Positions 1 through 64,000 of a stretch of 64,000 bases of DNA are shown piece after piece (within the stretch, counting starts at the first letter, position 1; each line of letters begins with the position of its first letter). Source of the stretch: Amorphochlora amoebiformis (Eukaryota; Cercozoa; Chlorarachniophyceae); contig BAAHQB010000057.1 of assembly GCA_054601695.1 (NCBI GenBank), forward strand, positions 62,001 through 126,000, written 5' to 3'. The notes beneath the pieces are model-generated. The model was not told the origin of the DNA. It did no database searches and saw only the letters and a list, made by a program, of their open reading frames with translations. Made by a program: the position numbers and the translations under genes.

Positions 1-11
1 TATAGTATATA

Positions 12-111
<100 letters not shown>

Positions 112-128
112 ACACACATACACACACG

Positions 129-169
<41 letters not shown>

Positions 170-260
170 TAATGTCCATATGTAAGGACATTAATTTTTC
201 TACCCCAATATCAAACCCCGAAGTATGTACGTATCTCAATACATGCAGATATGTTCGTAA

Positions 261-327
<67 letters not shown>

Positions 328-479
328 CATATACATATTTATATTTATGTGTATATATTTTGGTAACATACATGTATATATGTACATGCATATACATATG
401 TATATATATATATACATATACATATGTATGAGTTTATATATATATATATATTTATATATATTCATATATATATATATAT

Positions 480-513
<34 letters not shown>

Positions 514-558
514 GTTTGTGTGCGTGATAACCCTAAGCTAAATCCTAACCCTGAATAC

Positions 559-12590
<12,032 letters not shown>

Positions 12591-12744
12591 CGTGTGTCAA
12601 TCGCAGACGCGGGAAGGTGACCTGTGACATGTCCGAGACTCCTTAATAGTATTAGAGGGTTCTTGTCTTCTTAGAGGTTGGAATTTATTGGAGGTTTTCC
12701 CACTGTCATCTGTCCCCCCCGTGTCACATGGTGTTTTTGGTCAG
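12591..12744. promoter_or_regulatory. Compact divergent promoter of genes 1 and 2
   Basis: Only 154 bp separate the inferred start codons (12590 on minus, 12745 on plus). The interval has no AT microsatellite. It contains a C7 run around 12714-12720 and the related words GTGACATG and GTCACATG. Its role as a shared promoter follows from the geometry alone; no core element is recognisable. Confidence 0.5.
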
Positions 12745-26975
<14,231 letters not shown>

Positions 26976-27711
26976 GCACCCGGTGACCGCAAGTTCTGTA
27001 GTAGTCATAGCTGGATAAGTATAGTAGATCACGAAACTCTGTGAATGCACTCTCTAGACTCGTGACACCAGAAAAAGTGCTCCGACATTGTACTTAAGGG
27101 TGCTAAGCGTAAGTAATAGATGTATTTACATGTATAGCTAGCAGAGCTTGTCGCTATAATCTAGATAATCGCTGTATCATTTAGTCTTGAAGTTAAACTA
27201 TTAAATGGACTAGACAAATCACCTAATTAGTACCATCTAGACCATAACTAGCATGATTCTAGTCTCAATAAACTAGATAAAACTAGTAAAACTTGTAGAA
27301 ATCCAGCTATTCTAAGCTAGTAAGTTACGAGCTAGACGAGTCTATCTAGTACTAGTTAGTAGTAGTTACCAGAACTCTTAGAACTCTAGGAACTGTCCAA
27401 TTCTAGAATTCATCTAGTTCATGGACCAATTGAGTTCACCTGCTAGACCTAGTAGACCTGCTAGACCTGGTACTGTAATCTGGGTGGTATTCACGGTTAT
27501 ACTCTCTAGACTGTAGATACTAGTTATATTAGTACATAGAACTCTAGAAACTAGAGAAAATGTAGGAAATGGCAGCGTTATACTAGTAATTACAATTGTA
27601 AAGTTTAAATTTGAATTTTGCACACAATAACCGCTGGAGATCTGAAAGCACTTGGGAGGAGAGCGTGGATCTTTGAAGTACTTTTTGGAGCTCTTGCTGG
27701 TCATGTATTTG
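26976..27711. other. Tail-to-tail intergenic region, CTAG-rich
   Basis: This is the gap between the TGA of gene 2 and the TAA of gene 3. From about 27120 to 27570 it is packed with CTAG (about 23 by eye in 450 bp, against about 2 expected for random sequence) and contains no microsatellite. No gene or RNA was recognised. It must hold the 3' ends of both convergent transcripts. Confidence 0.8.
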
Positions 27712-31950
<4,239 letters not shown>

Positions 31951-32011
31951 CACACGGTCGCGCGACCGGCGAGGAAGAGAAGTGAAACTGAATGTCGACG
32001 TAGTATATTAT

Positions 32012-32065
32012 CACGTGATATCCGGATATCTCGTATCTCACATACAGATATGTGAGATATCGGAT
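32012..32065. promoter_or_regulatory. Palindrome cluster in the promoter shared by genes 3 and 4
   Basis: CACGTG at 32012-32017 runs directly into the perfect 14-bp palindrome GATATCCGGATATC (32017-32030). A perfect 11-bp inverted repeat follows: TATCTCACATA at 32034-32044 and its complement at 32049-32059, with a 4-base loop. It ends a few bases before the inferred start at 32071. Its position suggests transcription-factor sites or a transcript hairpin. Confidence 0.6.
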
Positions 32066-32070
32066 GAAAT

Positions 32071-51608
<19,538 letters not shown>

Positions 51609-51742
51609 GTCACGTTTCCGACACTTTACCGAAGATTCGAGTGTCAGAAGTTAGAACCTTCCTAGAAATTCTTGAATGAATTGCCCAAGAATTTCCCTTT
51701 ACCATTCGTTAGAAATCAAGCGGATCTCAACCGACCTATGGG
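51609..51742. promoter_or_regulatory. Short tandem intergenic gap between genes 6 and 5
   Basis: Only 134 bp separate the inferred TAG of the IPI1-like gene (51743) from the inferred ATG of gene 5 (51608), both on the minus strand. The gap is non-repetitive and contains an 11-bp inverted pair, CTAGAAATTCTTG near 51662 and CAAGAATTTC near 51688. The terminator of one gene and the promoter of the next must share it, unless the transcripts overlap. Confidence 0.45.
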
Positions 51743-60257
<8,515 letters not shown>

Positions 60258-60839
60258 CCCCGGTGTGTCCTCCGGATCGGAACCCAAGCGAAAAGTTATC
60301 CAGTATGAACTTAATTTCTCGCGAACCTAGTATATTAAATTTATTTCTAAACTTCTCGGCTTGAAATGGTCTGTTGACATCTCCGGTCGGCCGTTGATGC
60401 CTTCTCAGCCTTTCAGCCCGATCAGTAAACAATTTTAGGTGTATAACCCTTCCTACCCACCTCTTGCTCCTTTTGAATCTCTATATTTATACTACTTATA
60501 TCACGATAGCCTTGTGGTACCTCCAAACCGGCTATCGATTCCGGGACAGTCAAATCTAGTCCATCCTTCCGAGGAAAGACGGCTTTCCTCTACCCTCCCC
60601 CACCCATGAACATACAGCATTCAGAGTCTACCCCCCTCTCTCCCTGTTTTCCTTCTGTATATACTCTATATTCCCGTGTGACCTCAAAAAGGTACCCCCG
60701 AATCAACTTAATGCGCTGACGCCTTGGCATATCTCCTTCTTACTTCCACTATAGCCTAACTAAACCTAACTCTAACTGTCAACCCGTCCCGCCTGATTAA
60801 ACTTAACCCAACCCAACCCTAACGCATAACCCAAACAGC
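60258..60839. promoter_or_regulatory. Divergent intergenic region between IPI1 and the FHA gene
   Basis: 582 bp of non-microsatellite DNA between two divergent starts. It contains an inverted pair, CGATAGCC at 60504-60511 and GGCTATCG at 60530-60537, and a short CCCTAA-like stretch at 60797-60825. No further gene was seen. Confidence 0.5.
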
Positions 60840-63914
<3,075 letters not shown>

Positions 63915-63929
63915 GTGTCTTCATTCAAA

Positions 63930-64000
63930 CCAAACCCTATCCAAACCCAACCCTACCGCAACTCCTATTAAAGTACTAACCCTCAATCCTACCCTTACCA
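63930..64000. repeat. Degenerate CCCTAA-like sequence at the right edge
   Basis: CCCTATCC, CCCAACCC and CCCTCAATCC variants follow the donor of tentative exon 63854-63914 of the FHA gene and run to the window edge. Confidence 0.6.

Overview
The window is nuclear DNA of an intron-rich protist, possibly an alga or stramenopile; the lineage cannot be fixed from the sequence. Most of it is low-complexity DNA: (TA)n, (CA/TG)n, (CT/GA)n tracts and degenerate CCCTAA/TTAGGG arrays, which suggest a TTAGGG-type telomere repeat. No tRNA, rRNA, CRISPR array or transposase/reverse transcriptase gene was recognised. Nearly all long open frames are artefacts of microsatellites (YIYI, SLSL, RERE, GLGL peptides).

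The real genes are cut into very small exons (15 to about 490 nt, mostly 30-100 nt). I rebuilt them by reading every non-repetitive island on both strands and requiring GT/AG borders and phase continuity. Seven spliced genes result, with about 100 exons and about 8.3 kb of coding sequence (13% of the window).

Layout: (1) minus, 12590 to about 560: GHKL (Bergerat-fold) ATPase-like protein, 18 firm exons plus 2 tentative ones. (2) plus, 12745-26975: 25-exon, 584-residue basic/coiled-coil protein of unknown family. (3) minus, about 31.9 kb to 27712: small, highly charged protein with an internal repeat. (4) plus, 32071-36891: complete 12-exon HAD phosphatase of the CECR5/HDHD5 family. (5) minus, 51608-39764: 17-exon helix-rich protein with a possible organelle presequence. 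(6) minus, 60257-51743: complete 18-exon IPI1/TEX10 ribosome-biogenesis HEAT protein. (7) plus, 60840 to beyond 63914: FHA-domain protein running off the right edge.

Gene pairs 1/2, 3/4 and 6/7 are divergent, with gaps of 154 bp, roughly 100-180 bp and 582 bp. Genes 6 and 5 are in tandem with a 134 bp gap. Pairs 2/3 and 4/5 are convergent. Intergenic DNA is therefore short and the bulk lies in introns. Both convergent gaps contain unusual CTAG-rich, microsatellite-poor DNA. No functional pathway joins the neighbours. All joins are read by eye; transcript data would be the test.
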